64,000 nucleotides of DNA from Karalla daura. Lineage: Eukaryota; Chordata; Actinopteri; Chaetodontiformes; Leiognathidae. The stretch spans positions 33,102,305 to 33,166,304 of the forward strand of contig CM055188.1 of assembly GCA_029224185.1 (NCBI GenBank), given 5' to 3'. The translations under genes and the position numbers were made by a program. Shown here one piece after another: positions 21,444-35,689 of the stretch. The notes beneath the pieces are model-generated. The model saw only the letters and a list, made by a program, of their open reading frames with translations, did not search any database and had not been told where the DNA came from. Within the stretch, counting starts at the first letter, position 1. The number at the start of each line of letters is the position of its first letter.

Positions 21444-24400
21444 CTGCATTGAAAAGGCAAAAGAAAAGAAGTGTCGGTTAAAATGGCAACTCTGCAAAAC
21501 TGAAAAATAATTTTCAAAAAGACTTAATAGTAGGTTAGAATGCATGTAATTAATACAGCTGCGGGCCTGGTTAGGATGGCGTCACCATGACTTCTAGCGA
21601 TCTCTGGCCTAAAAGGTCTTTTCTTACTTGAGCTTTGTTAAATTTTGGCTTAGAATCTATTTTTATTTCATTGGAAACTTCAGACTTTTAGAATTGGCTC
21701 GATAGCTGGATGCAGAACATCGTTTGCTATCAAAAGGACTTTTCGGACCGAAACTGAGAAGACTTAAAGAGAAAAGTTAAACTTGTGACTTTAACATGCA
21801 GAACTGGTAGAGCATTGCTAGAAGTTAAATCCAAGCTTACATGGAAATGGTTCTTCCATCTTGAAAACATGATCAATAAAAGGCAACATTCACACCAGAT
21901 TGTGCTAATATTGTCCAGAATCTTGAATCCAACAGTTTTATCACTACACGTGACAAATTTATCTGAATTTTAATTTTACTTATCTTTATTCAAAATGAAA
22001 CTTTGTCTTGTGCCTCAACTCAAATTCATGAGTTCCTCTGAATTTCTTCAGCGTTGTGGAACATCGTCTTAACTTGGTCTGATGTTCTAGTTTCAGACTT
22101 TACAAGTTCCTAGAGATCGTATAACATTGGTTCTTCTCATTTTTCACACACTTGAGAACTGTGAAATTTTTGTCGGATTTTTCTCATCCAACGTGTTATT
22201 TCTTGGCTCACAGGAAATAAAAAGGCTTCACCCACAGAACAACACCTTGTACAATGTCTAGGCAAATCATTTTCCCTTTTCTTCATTGCCCTGAGGACAG
22301 TTAAATCATCTACACCGCCATTAAGCCCTGCCATTTGTTCCATAATATCACACTCAACAACAAGCCTGGAACCCCTGAGAGCCCTTGAAAAACAGCTGCC
22401 TAACAACAACCACAGGAACGTTTAACTTGCAATAGTCACCGGGGGCCTGGAGTTAAAATATCAATCTCATCACCAAAGTGAGCGGCAGGTATGTGAAGGA
22501 CGGCCGGACCGGCACATCTGTGTCACCCGGAGGATTATTCGGAGATGGATGAACCTATCAAACGCATCAATGTCCATGTAATTTAGGTAAACAAAGAGCA
22601 GCAGGCTGGCACTCTGCTCCAGAAATCATTTTCCAGGACCGAGGAGGCGTGGAGAGTCAGGCCGACTGGACTTTATCACCCCTTTGACTCCATCTCCCCT
22701 TCAAATGCTAAAACAGCTGAACGCTCTCTGAAACGGTTGTTGAGATGCTACAGATACAGAACTGTGTCGCAGCAGTGTAATGGACCTGCCTTCAGACATC
22801 CCCAGACATGATGTAGGGGTTAGATGTATGTGCAGACAGAGGGAGAGACTTCTTCAAAATCTATCTACATTTCTAAATCTAATATCCCAGAAATGTGAAA
22901 TATTTCAAATGTCCTCACAGTGGAGTCTCATAAAACTTAATGGAAAACTTAAATGGAAAAGATTCCCCCACAGTCATAACTGCCTTTGAAAAGACTCAGA
23001 GTGCACCTTGACCGACTGGAATACAGACTCTACCATCTGACAAACCAACTGAACGCATCTTCACACTATGAGGCAAACTCACGGTCTCACAGCTCTGCTT
23101 TGAAAAATCATTGAAACAATTACTCTAATATTTGGAGCAAGTCAATCTGCAAAGATTCTTGAACCGATTGTTCCAATTGTTTCCAAACTAACCTTTAGCA
23201 CAAGTACATAAAGTAAACCAGCGAGACAAAAACATGTCTATTAAATGAGATTACCAATCCAGGTGGATACTGGTAAAAACTAGAGTAATTCTGGTTATGA
23301 GTAATGGTGAGTTAAGGATGTTTGTGGTTAGCGACTGATAGCTACGATGCTAGCTCAAAGAAACAAGATTAAACAGCTGTTACTATTAACCTGGTGCTAG
23401 TAAAGTTGACCTAAACTGATTGACAGTCAATTTATTCCATTCTTCCATTAATGAATGAAATAGTATAGATTAGCATAATTGATGGCTATAATAATTGGCA
23501 TATACTTGTCATATGTTATCGATGTTTGGTACCGCCACATCTTCTCACATCATCTCCTCTGTCTCACCAGCTAATTCTCATCAGCTGCTGGACACTGATT
23601 TTTAAGCCTTTGGTGCCTGGTTTAGGAGGCGTCCTCAGTCCTAAGCAGCTGGTGGAGAAACCCGACCTCTGACCTCTGGGGAGTCGTTAGCACCGCCATC
23701 ACCTGTACCTGGCCATTAATGTCCTCTGGGGTCTGCTGTCACTGTTGAGATCCACTCAATCCAGGTGTGAATGTTTTTGGGAGCGGTCGATGGTGGTTTC
23801 TATGACACTAACCCTCCTAGGATGGAGATGACCTGCACAAATTGAAATCTCCAGACAACCTTTAAAAGTTTGACACCAGTACAACTGCCCCTGTAATGTG
23901 GAAGTGTGTCACCTCCTCCAGTTTTACCTCACGAGTTCAAAAGTTTCCGGCTCCATCCTCCACTGTGCTCTGTCGTCGGTAATGCACAAGATTTAAAACT
24001 CGATCTACAAAACACCAAATTGCCCTTAAGTACAACACTTTATGATGAGAATTATGTGATTTTTACCATCGGTTATCACAGCATGACAGACGTTAATACA
24101 CCCCCTCTTTGCTTTGGAGATGTGTCATTTTCAACAGCTGCACTTTCATTGTGAACATTTACCCTAATTGCCTTCATGATTAAGTCTGAGAACTCTTAAA
24201 TTGATGTGCAGTCGATGGCTCTAACTCACCTTATGAAACTATCTCTTATATGCACAGAAATCATCACTAATTTACAACCAGTGCATGTGTGTGCTTTTTT
24301 CCAGGACATCTTACTTTTCCACGGGTGGGAAAATTGGTCACTAATTTCCTAGGGTTTCCAGGGTGTGTGGGATGCATGCGAGGAGGTGAATATTACAGTA

Positions 24401-25935
24401 AAACACGTCTAAATTGTGCAAAATGTGCCGTTGCCAAGGTGTTTTAGGCTTCCAATCAGTTGAGACGTTTTTTCCCCTCTACAGATTGTTTAATCTCTTA
24501 ATATAGATCATTCCAGATTCATTAAGGACAACACGAGACCCGAAATACATCAGATAAAAATGAATAAACAGAAATATTTTTAGATCGCTGTCCTAATTAT
24601 GTGGTGCCACTTTTGTACGGGGAGGGAGATAAAAAAAAGAAAGAAAGAAAGAAAGAAAGAGCGCAGAACAATTTAAATTCAACGTCGCACTCTTACTTTC
24701 CAACAGGGCGGTGTTAGTGCTTCGCCCTATTATCAATATGCAGAAACAGCGAGATGTGAGAAACAATTTGAATCCACATACAAATGGGATTCATGTGAAA
24801 ATGACACGACTGTCGGTGCACAGGGAATGCGCATCAAATGGCGATAGGTGGCTGAGAGATAATCTCACACTCTGAAAATGGAATATAGAATATTAGGAAT
24901 AATATATGAGGCCTAAGAATAGAACAATAGGCCTGTTGTGTAAGTAGCTGGCAGAGCCACAGAGGACAGGGCAGATGTGTAGATCTGAGGCTCTGCCGCT
25001 CCACACGGCCACTTTAAGAACCCGACTACTAATAAATATATAAAGAAATGGTAATCAGCCACAAAAGGTCCAGCGTTTAACCCACCGTTTTTTAGAAAAA
25101 GATGCAGCATCTGGCTTTAAAGGATGAAGCTCTTAATATTCTGCATCCAGGGGAAACTCTTGGAAAAAGACAACAACTTGGTGTCCTCTCTCAGCACTTT
25201 CAGAGAGACTTGCATTTAACAATAGGTCCGTGTTCAATACGAACAAGGGCTATATAATTTCTTAAAGCAGCTGGGCGCTGTTTTAGCAAACATTTCTCAA
25301 CACCAGGAGTAAACAGTGTGGGGGACTATTTTCAGCCACCGGTGCTGGAGTGTAATTACTGCAGCAGGATGGAGCATGTGGCATTGACTCGACACAAACT
25401 ACAAAGCCAAGTCTTAATGGTAACGGAGGAACATGTCACTGGGGAGCAGTGGTGCAGCTAATTGATGCATTTTTTTAATGTTTTGGGGGCAAAAGCTGAG
25501 ATCTGTGGCACGGAGTAATAAGCTATATCAGGAGTCGTGGAGCCGTCGTGGGATTCGAGGACCCTGAGAGAAATGTACCACGTTAGCTTCATGAGTTCAG
25601 GGCTGGCCGCAGTGTGTCTGAACATCGCGCTGGTGTTAGTTTGTGCTGCAAAAAGACATTAACAACAACAAAATCATTAGAGCGGGCCTGGCAAGATTGA
25701 GAGGAGTGTTCTTCACTGCTCTCTGCTGCTGACACAGAAGCTGTGGAACACTATGTGGCTTTACATTCCTCGCAAAAACAATGCATATTATCAACTTCTA
25801 AACAGAGACAGAATTTATATACGAGTGTGCTGAAAACCAGTTACACAACCACCAAAATAGTTCACGCACAGCCTCCAGTCAGGTAAGCAAGTAAATTAAG
25901 ACATGCAACTGCAGCAGTTTTCATAACGCTCGTGG
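21444..25935. other. Intron 1, mostly unique sequence with possible conserved blocks
   Basis: No exon recognised. (AAAG)n lies at 24634-24660. The stretches 22430-22700, 24460-24900 and 25240-25620 are free of simple repeats, contain homeobox-like TAATTA/ATTA words and look like candidate conserved non-coding elements. That is a judgement of texture only. Confidence 0.4.
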
Positions 25936-26085
25936 TTCCTCCTCCTCAGCCTCCTGATTCCTCCTCCTCAGCCTCCTGATTCCTCAGCCTCCTGATTCCT
26001 CCTCCTCAGCCTCCTGATTCCTCAGCCTCCTGATTCCTCAGCCTCCTGATTCCTCAGCCTCCTGATTCCTCAGCCTCCTGATTCT
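25936..26085. repeat. 16/22-bp minisatellite, 8 copies
   Basis: The word CCTCCTGATT occurs at 25950, 25972, 25988, 26010, 26026, 26042, 26058 and 26074. Spacings are 22, 16, 22, 16, 16, 16 and 16 bp. The 22-bp units carry an extra CTCCTC. Confidence 0.95.
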
Positions 26086-26584
26086 GGCTTAAAGATATGA
26101 GGCGAGATGTATATGAACTCCATAGCTGCATCAAAGCTCCAGTTTCTACTTGGTTCAGCAAAGAACATAGAGTCCCGTAACGAGTGGCAGGTGAGACAGC
26201 CGTTCAGCATACAGCCTGCATCTGGCAGCCAGAAAACCATGACATTGCGTCGAATCTGTGCAGAAACGGACCATTATATTCCACAAACTCAAACTAGGAC
26301 TGTAGAAGGGCTGGCAAACCAGCGTCTGAGGCATTTTTGATTAAAGCCATGTTCAGTAGCTTCTATCTTGACTGCAGAGAACCAGAATAAACACTCCAAT
26401 CAGCGAGTCCAAGTCCTCTTTAAGAGAGACGACTGCGCTCCTGAAAGAATCTCATCAACCACTCCAGCAGACGTTGGAAAAATAAACCCAACACCTGAAA
26501 GAAATTCTTGTCATGGTGAGTATCTGACTGACGAATGAGATCATCCCTGAGTCAAACCTGAACGATTAACCAGATGTGACTGAG

Positions 26585-26735
26585 ATGAAGGTCGCACTGA
26601 CCTTGAAGTTTGTAAACACAAATACCACTCAGCTCACGCTCGAGCACAGGCTCGAAAATACCTGAGCCGGACGGACAGACCACCTGAGGAAGATGCCTCA
26701 GGGCCAAGGCTGCTCCAGCACAAAATAAAAAAACA
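26585..26735 (+). repeat. Dispersed repeat Y, copy A
   Basis: Shares GCTCACGCTCGAG and GGACAGACCACC.GAGGAA.GATGCCT.AGGGCCAA with 52908-53035, and the first part with 37447-37560. The orientation is the same in all three. The element family is unknown. Confidence 0.6.
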
Positions 26736-28040
26736 AATGTGGGGAGAGGAGAAAAAACCCGGCAGCTTCTTCTTCTTCCACAAGGATCCTAACAAACAAC
26801 AAGCTTCCCCGCATCACTCACATCTTCCTAATTAAGGCGATGTGGCTGAACCTGCCGTCGGATGCCATAAATAAGCACGTGAATCACCGTTTTTCCTTCT
26901 CCCACATTTACATTCAGTCACATGCGCCGCGTTACCGAGGGAGAGGAAGCGCAACTTCACCCATCCCCATTTTTCCCCAGCTTGTCCTTTAATTAGACAG
27001 AAAAGCGAAAGCATATCATTAAATGTACTAATTAGACAAAATACGGCCTAAACGACGTTTACATTACTCCGTGCTGCCGCAAAAAAAAAGCGAGCTGCTT
27101 TTCTCCGGCGTCCTGAGTGCACACGGGCGGACGCTGGGTGCAGGAATGATGCGGTGCACAAACGGAAAGAAAGAGAAGAAGAAGAGGGAGAGCGGAGAGG
27201 GAGACAGCTGCTGCCTGTCAAACGTCTGCTTCACTTTCCGTGTTCGGTAGATTAGGAACACGTGTGAACTCTCCTTTTGAGATGTGCTGGTTTTTATTTC
27301 CAACAGGCAGAATGCCTGAGCCGGCACGTCCAACTCCCAGAGCAGGATTCCCACTCCTTTCCTCAAATCATTTTCAAGGACAGTAAACCCCCCCCCAGTC
27401 TCTGCAGCCCCCCCCACCCCTCCTTTAAACTTAAGAGATTTTATGCAGTCATACCTGGCGTTTTGTACATTTACCCTGGCTTCTTTCATCTTTGTTCATC
27501 TGCCGCCCATGGACATCTTATTAAAGAATACAGCGTATCTATACGATAGTCTCTAAAGTGTAGGGAGACGTTTTTCAATATATTTGCATTAGGTACTTTT
27601 ATATCTTTTTACTTCACATTCCTCTGTATGCTTATGTATATGACCAGGAGTCCAATATGTTTTCACAATGTATCATTCAATACCAGTTTCTGTCACAATG
27701 TGAATCACATCTCTGTTTTAAGTGAAATTTGAAGGCACCAGAATAGTAATTGTTATTTTTAATTTAAAATGTTTTAATTTTTTTTTTGTATTTTTCTATT
27801 TTTAGTTAGCTTAAATTTGACAAATGTATCCGAGAAAATTAAACAGTTGTATTCTGAATTAAAATTTTACATTTTTTATATATATATATCAGTCTGAATC
27901 TGAAGCACATTGTGACCCATTATTGTCTGTTTATACATCAGACCTATCAGTTTTAGCAGTTATTTCACAATGTTTCTTTAATGTTTTACTGCCTGGCCTT
28001 ACATATGTGCTTAGATGGTCTATGACTAATTTACAAATCA

Positions 28041-28041
<1 letters not shown>
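26736..28041. other. Intron 1 sequence, one possible conserved block
   Basis: 26760-27060 has unique, balanced sequence with repeated TAATTAGACA words at about 26990 and 27031 and looks like a possible conserved element. Short C tracts lie near 27387-27420. AT-rich beyond 27550. No gene recognised. Confidence 0.4.

Positions 28042-28122
<81 letters not shown>
28042..28122. repeat. (TG)40 microsatellite
   Basis: Perfect TG tract of 81 bp within an AT-rich region. Confidence 0.96.
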
Positions 28123-28126
<4 letters not shown>

Positions 28127-29309
28127 GATAGGCACTCTATACTTGTATGTACACATGTATTACGCCTTACTTATTATAGCATTATTATTACTATTATGAT
28201 GTTTTCTTCTCCTTCATTTATGCATGTTCTTTGGCATCTGTGTGTGATGCCTTGGAGCAGATAAGCACATTTTCACAGTGTTTTATGTGACAGACTAGAC
28301 ATGCACAAACATCCTGAACCACCTGCATTCACTGGCAGGGTTGAGAGGACCACACTCAGGAGGGATAAATGTGCGTTCTATTGAACTTGCGGTGTTCATA
28401 AATAACTGAACCTGTTTATTTATTTTCATCAGCTTAAGGTCTTTTGAATGTTACACATTTTGAATTTCCATTTTGTGTTCACAGCTGAAGCGGCTCCAGG
28501 AGCAAACACATTATTTGGATGTTATTTGACTGTGAACATGTAAAGCATACTGTCAGCATTCCTTCCTCTCATTCCTGGGAGATCATTTTCCCGTTGCTAC
28601 AGTCAGACAGACACGTTGTCATGCCATAATTCAGAGATTTTCTACCTACGCTGCATTTTGCTCATTTACTCATCAAGAGAAATAATCTCTTCCAGGCTTG
28701 GAAATTAGGGCAAATTTACAGATGACGCTTGTCATGTGTTTCTGTGACTGGAAGACTGGGCACTAATTTTCTCAGGACGCACCGGAGCCCTGGTAGCAGT
28801 TAATAGCGTGACAGGATTTCCCTCTGAAGCGGTCAACAGGGACGAGCAGACAAGCTCCAGCTCCAGTGCGCATGTGTTTCCCATTTCTCCGGGAAGCAGG
28901 CGATGTGGGCTTAGATATCCCCGGAAGTCACACCAAGGACCTCGAGAACATGAGAACTGCCAAGATCAGCCAAAGATATGGCACGCAGGGGGCCCGGGCT
29001 TAAAAAAAAATCAGAAATAATAATAAAAAAAACCAACTCAAAACCCCCAATGCAGATATTTGGGCCTACACAGCTAAAAGCGAACAAGCTGCTTCAGCAA
29101 ACAGGGCACAGGCACCCGTGGGCCAGAGAAAATGTGGCCATATTACGGTAAAATTAAGTCCATTAATCTGGAGTTTAACACTGCTCCACGTCTGACTGAT
29201 GAAAAACAGGCACAACCAAAACTCTGAAGAGAAAAAATCCCAAAAACTAATTTAAGATTTCCCTCGATGTTCCTTTTGGCATATGTGAGAGCAAGAGCAT
29301 TCGCTTGAG
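28123..29309. other. Intron 1 sequence, nothing recognised
   Basis: Unique-looking, non-coding. No repeat or exon identified. Confidence 0.5.
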
Positions 29310-29310
29310 C

Positions 29311-29370
<60 letters not shown>
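29310..29370. repeat. (GT)30 microsatellite
   Basis: Perfect dinucleotide repeat. The 168-codon antisense frame across it (29247-29753) is built on poly-HT and is not supported as a gene. Confidence 0.95.
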
Positions 29371-29373
<3 letters not shown>

Positions 29374-29949
29374 GACCTGTCTGGCTTTTTGTTGAGCTGC
29401 TGTGCTCTCCGTGTTTTAGCACAGAGAAACCCTAAAATACAACTGTGCTGTGATTTGAAGAGACAAGCAGGAGCGCAAAAGTGACAGGAACTCAACTTTT
29501 TAACAGGTCCTAAACTCCAGCAAACACACACACACACATTTACGTAGGCACTGTGTGGGCAAACGCAGCCTTGGGCCTCCTCCCAATCAGAGAACGGTTT
29601 TATCTCTGTTTCATTAGAGGACTCCTGACAACAAAAGGAGCAGAAAAGGAGGAGAAGCAACAAAGGAAGTAAGACCTTCATATTACGCAACGACTTCCTT
29701 TCAAAACTCAAGAAGTTGATAAGGCGCCATCTTGTCCTATCGGATGTGGACACGTAACCTTCCCTGGACCTGTTGTGTCAGGGTGGCTCCTGCCATTTGA
29801 TGCAGCTGACACCTATCTGGCTGAGGTTCACACCAATAACTCGCCTTCCACAGTCATGTGACTGAACTTGGTCAGGACTGGGTCAGAGTCTGTCCATTTC
29901 TTTATCATTTTATATATATATTTTTGCGTGTTCCCATGATTCCTCTAAC

Positions 29950-30240
29950 CTACAACACGTGTGTTTCCACTGCAGGAGTTCCTGGCACATACTGGGGGCA
30001 AGTACCTAGTCTGGAGCAGGGACCCCGTCAGGCCCATAAAAGTCCCAGTAAAGGGTCCAGCAGGGGAGGTTCCACCAGTGGAGACACACTCTACTGGTCC
30101 TGGCCCAGTAACATTACCCTGAAGTCCCAGCCTCGGGGGGATTCAAACCTGTGACCTTTGGGTTATGAATCACTGGACCACTGGACCTTAACCATTAAAC
30201 CAGGCTAACAGGCTAACAACAGGCTAACAACAGGCTTAGT
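29950..30240. repeat. Probable transposon relic with tRNA-like edge
   Basis: GTGTTTCCACTGCAGGAGTTCCTGG begins a segment resembling repeats common in fishes. Near its right end, GGATTCAAACCTGTGACCTTTGGG followed by ACCATTAAACCAGG resembles the antisense of a tRNA-like SINE head. GGCTAACA words then repeat three times (30205-30235). The family is not assigned. Confidence 0.4.
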
Positions 30241-33200
30241 TCACTAAATTTGCTATTATTATTTCAAGTCATATTTAATTTTCTAATATTTAATTTGAGA
30301 AATATTTAACTAATTGGTTTTTAAAAACAAATTAAGCTGAAATTCTCTGGTCTCAAAAAAGAAGACATTTAATTGTCCGACAAGTCTTTGTGAAACAGAG
30401 ATTAACTTACATTTTATTTACAACTTCTCGATTAAAGAAAGACAAGAAAGTCAAATCAATTACTGATTTTATGCCCTAGGTGACCGCCTACATGATGTGT
30501 GCTCTGTGACACACCTGCAGCTCCTCTCTCTCTCTCCACTTAAAGTAATCAGCGCTCTAACATTATCGGCTTCGGAGGGGAGGGTGATGAGCTCTAAGTG
30601 GAGGGGTTGGTCAGGTGTTAAACCATTTCTTGACCTTTTACTATGCAGGAAAAAGAGACAGGTGCAGTGCATCAAATGTCAAACAGCTATAGAGAGAGAA
30701 GACGCACCAAAAGAAAAAAGTTGACATGAGTCTCCAGAGTGTTCAGGCTGGCTTGAATAGGAGAAAAAATAAAGCATCCTGCCTTTTTATTCTGCATTCA
30801 TCAGGAGCCTGTGAGGAACAATTGTTCCATTGTCCCACCAGAGCTGACTCTTTCATGAATTAAAGCAGCACGACTTCCTCTGAAGGAGAAGTTTAGCCAA
30901 TCACACACAAGAGGCTGGAGCTACAGAAAGCAGCGGTTACATCCAGCAATAAATCTGATTCGTGTCAGCCGTGAGTGCTTCTGGGATAACACGGGAGGAA
31001 CGATGAATACGGTGCTGTAAGTGGGACTCTGATGAAAACCATTAACAGGATTAACCATCCCGTTGTGCTCCACTCAAATCTGACCGATTTACACGTTTCC
31101 CCTCTAAAAGAAAGGGGCCGTTAATTTGATCTGATCTGCCTGAGGTTGGGCTTGGAGGGGTTCGAGTCCTCACAGCAACAGGGTTGATGGCGTGGGTCTG
31201 CAGAGGGTGTTCTCCAGGAACTTGTTCAGGAACATGTGTGTTTGTGTGTATTGTAGACTTTAAATTGCCCCGAAGCTTTGAAACCTGGCAAATATCACAA
31301 AGCATTTTTACACCCGTGGAGTGTTTTTTTAACAAAAGTGCCATGAAGACACTTTCTTCTTGGCGTGATGTCATGACATGTGAAGTGGATTGTCACATGG
31401 GTCGAGACTTTATGTAGAACATAGAGTCCACGCCGAACGTCTCATACACAAAACACCTGTCAATGTAAACACTTGCAACTAGCAATTTTTAGAAATCTCA
31501 CTTTTATTTGCAAAAACTATGACGGCAATGCAAATAGCAAGAGGGAATGTTGTGTGCACCTTGCCATGCCGGTCCTCAGGTAACCGATAGATGGATGTCC
31601 TTAGGTTTAATCAAATTGCTTAGACAGGGGATGTGGACTAAGAATATTTTGCAAACTGTGTATATACCCAGGTGACTCTGTTTAACAAGGATCGAACCAT
31701 ATTAGATGATTAAGAATCTCTACTGACACACAGGTCATCACCTCATGTTGTCTTATCTTTTTGAACCCATCCATACATTAGAGCTGTACAGGTTGAAGTG
31801 GCAGTACTGCTGTTAGCATGTTGAAAGTTTCAGTAGCATTTAGAAAAATTAATAGCACATCTGGGCACAACAGTTACAGTTTAATGCTGCAATGTTTAGA
31901 AAATAATAATAATTCATTGGTAATGCACTTTTATAGGTATAGAGACTTGAGAAAATGAGGAAATACATGACAATTACAGAACATAAAATAATATAAGCAT
32001 AAATAAAATAAAAGCAAGCGGGAGAAACAGGATTACACATTTAGAGAGTCGAACAGTGACAGCCAGGTTGAACAGGTGGGTTTATGAAGGGGATCTGAAG
32101 GTTTGATCAGCAAACTGACCGATCATCAGGCTCTGCAGAAGGCTTAAGATGTGGCACTCATTAAACCAGGTGAACCTAGAACACACAGGGAAGTGGTACT
32201 TGAGGACCGGAATTGAAAAACACTGCTTCAGAAAACACATTATTTTGACGATTACTGTCCCCTCATGTTGTTTTCTTTTCTGGTTATTTACTGCAGGTCA
32301 AAATCAACAGAACTCCTTTATATGAACGGCTAACAGACGGGTTCCTTAAAGTGGGTTTCTAGTCTTTGTGAGTTAGTGTTTTACACACAAGTCACACGTC
32401 ACATTTGCTCCCAGTCACACACTTCAGTGTGAGGCTGCTCTGAGAGGTCCGTCTGCTCCACCAGTAGCTACAGTCACAGACGACCATAAATCTTTAGTAA
32501 TACATATATGCCGTATGTTGGGTTTGTATCTTTTTATCAACTCAAATTCTTGTGAATAATACAAGTGACAGCTATTTGATATTCATGACCTGTGCTCGTA
32601 TGGATTATACTGCACTAGTTATCAGAGTACTCAATGTTTAAGGATGCTGCTTTGAAACCACTTTGATTTTACTCAGAACTGGAAAAGAAAAATTACATAG
32701 GCCTACATTGCTCAAATTAAGCTTTCTTTGATAAATAAATATGTGATGTTCATGAGCATAAATAAATGAAGGATATATAAAGCGACTGGTTTGACCCAAG
32801 GTCACTGAGGCCTAGAGGCCATGAATACCAAATGGAGCTCAAACCTTGTAACAGTGGTGAGTTTGTTTATATGAGTATATGAGTTTTAATAAAAATTCTC
32901 AGCGAGATGAAACAAACTCTATGTAAATCCATCGAAACGTGTTAATTTCAGTGTGGGTAGTTTTGCGTCCTTGTCAAACACTGGATTGAGTACTCTGAGT
33001 ACTCTGTGGGAAACAGAGCAATTTATAGAGACCATGATACCAAAGAACCTGATTTGTTCTCTTGGGGCAATTCAGCCGTATCGAGCATCAACGCAGGAAC
33101 ATCAGCGCTAGATATGTAATGTGTATAAAGTGACCTTCAAGAGCATAAACATCTTTAAATAAGAGAAGGGATCAGCAGAATCCTTTCTTTTGTACAGCAT

Positions 33201-35652
33201 CAGGAACTAAAATGGCAAAATGGAGCCACAAAACTACCCACAAGATTCTGAGTTTACAAGGAGATACGAGACCAGATAGGGTGACTCTGTACGCATTACT
33301 GAGGATTCATAATTATCTGATGATTGCTCCGATACGTAACCCCAAATCTTTACTGCGCCAGACTGCCGACAGCTCCTTCCGGTCTGAGACTAGAGCAAAG
33401 GAAAAAGCCCCCAACCTCGGACACACACGAAGGCAGGACAGCACAACAGCTGAGACAGCGTCAGGAAAATTTACTGTGTAAAGTGAGGTTTTCAATTTTC
33501 AATTTGAGGCAATTGCGTCGCTTAAGTGCCAGGAGCTTATGAGGTCATTCCTTAGGACGCTGCATGCAGCCACGCATGAATTCTCCAGTTATTGATTCTG
33601 AAATAAATTCCTCCGGCTCTGGTGGATACATCACACTCCCTCACACATCACTGGTGCTCATGAATGGCGACGGTTGATTAGTGGCAATGTAAACGGGGTG
33701 TATCCACGTCCGCAGGTGCAGGGTGACACCGATGCCAGGCCAGGGACAAACGGGGGCTGAAAAATTGCGTCCGGTACAAAGGCAAGCAGTAAAATACCAG
33801 CGAGCTGAAGCTACGAATCCAAGGAAATATGTGGACTCGAATAGCTTTGTAAATGTGATTTAGTGGCAAAACATCTGCCTGGTGCTGATGAAAAATGCCT
33901 AACCTGCAGCTCACTGGCCAAATGACTCAATGTTATCCATAAATAATACCGCGGCGCTAGGACTTAGTATGCATCACTTCCAAACAGGCTCTTCATGCCT
34001 GCCTGGAGCCATACAAGCAGTCAGTCCTCCTCCCTTCCTCTTTAAATGCTTTTTGATGTTGGACTCTAATCAATACTTGAAGGCTGAATTTAGAAACGAT
34101 AAATAAAACCGTGAAGAGCAATGCACTTGATACCTCTGTAACAGCCTCTTTAGCAGCCTCACTAGCTGTACAGTTTTACGCCATTGCCTCCTCAAGACTG
34201 TTGTAAGGACCAATATGTAAATAAGCTCGAGTGGCGACACACTGAAAAACTGTATCACACATGTATACATTTTACCATCGGTTTACGACAAACCTGTGAT
34301 AATGACGATTAATAGAAAACTGGCAGGACGCTGAACGGGATACTAATGGTGCACTTAAGACCTGCTGGGCCTGCATTTCAACGGGTAATGTCTCAAATTG
34401 CATATTCTCTTACCTTTATTTATGAATTTGAATTAATTGCATTTTTTTTCCTTTCAGCTTCTCAAACCTGTAAGTAATCATAACAGTCCTGATGAATTCA
34501 TTACCTGCTGTCAGGTTTTATTATCATTATAACCGGGCCAAAATAGCATGCTCAAATGTAATTGCGAGTTCAAAAAGACGAAATGATTTCTCTTTCACAA
34601 CACGATACTGTCGGCCTCCTGCAGCTCCTCTCATCCCTACTGATTTGGGTTTGGAAAGTTACAGAATTTGTGTCCAACTGTTCAAACTGATTAATTTTGC
34701 ACTGAACAGAATACTTATTAACATTTTGAGAGAAGCGTTTAAAAAAAAAAGTTTTGACGCTTCCCGATTTGGTGAAATCCAAGCTGTGTTCTGATTAACT
34801 CTATATAAAAGAGAGAAATGTCACACTTGAAATGATGGATATAGCTGTGGTGCAAACAAGAAGCCCATGCTCCCACCGATTAACTTTAGAGGTATTATGA
34901 TGCAAGAAATCCATTGGCACGTCACAATAAGATGGCTGCTAATTAGCCAAAAGGGATTACAAGGTTATTACAGCGCCCATCATCTACGCCAACATATAAC
35001 GCATGACAAATGAGGACATCTGCTCAGATCGTGGCTCCCTTCACACTCTCACTCTGCTTGGCCTTGCTTACAGACACTGCCTGGTGGATGCTAAGATGTG
35101 AAACTCATTCTGGTCAATCAACACCACGGTCCATCTACAGATCAACCGGTGTAAAAAAAAAAAAAAAAAACTACCAGAACCACCTTGACATTGATTTTTC
35201 CTCCGACGTGCAGTCAAACTTGCGGCAAAACAAATTCAAGGGTAATAAACATGAGATGTGATGCACGCCAGAGTATGAAAACAAAGCCTGAAAAGCAGCA
35301 TTCAGCTGAGCAGTGCTTGGCTGAGGCTGAAGGTAATGATCCTAATCAAGTGGCAACAACACAGCTGAGTGAGGCAGACGACATGCAAGCGCATCTAGAC
35401 GCTTCTTACCGGCCGACATGCTGGAAAATAAGGGTTGTACTGAGGAATAAATTCAAGTTTAAGTCCTTTAACAAGTAGAAAAATGCTTGAGTCCAACTCC
35501 AGCTTTTCCCAAATGTGAGTAGCAGTAACTGCTTTTTTGTCTGTTAATTTAAATAAAAGCTAAATTAAATATCACATAAATACTCAATATTAAAGAGAAA
35601 CCTGCGATATCTCTCCTCTGCACATTTGGGGTCAAGGAGAGATACTGCATTA
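30241..35652. other. Intron 1, mostly unique sequence
   Basis: No exon recognised. 32060-32220 has a repeat-like texture (GAGGACCGGAATTGAAAAACACTG). 33540-34060 and 34420-34800 are free of simple repeats and look like candidate conserved non-coding blocks. An A-rich run lies at 35152-35170. Confidence 0.4.
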
Positions 35653-35681
35653 TAAACAACAACAACAACAACAACAACAAC
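35653..35681. repeat. (CAA)n microsatellite
   Basis: About nine CAA units directly left of the 298-bp tandem array. Confidence 0.93.
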
Positions 35682-35689
35682 GTTGAAGG

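Noticed and set aside
27064..27489. 141-codon minus-strand frame
   Set aside because: It passes through C tracts and poly-Ser/Phe stretches without any recognisable domain.
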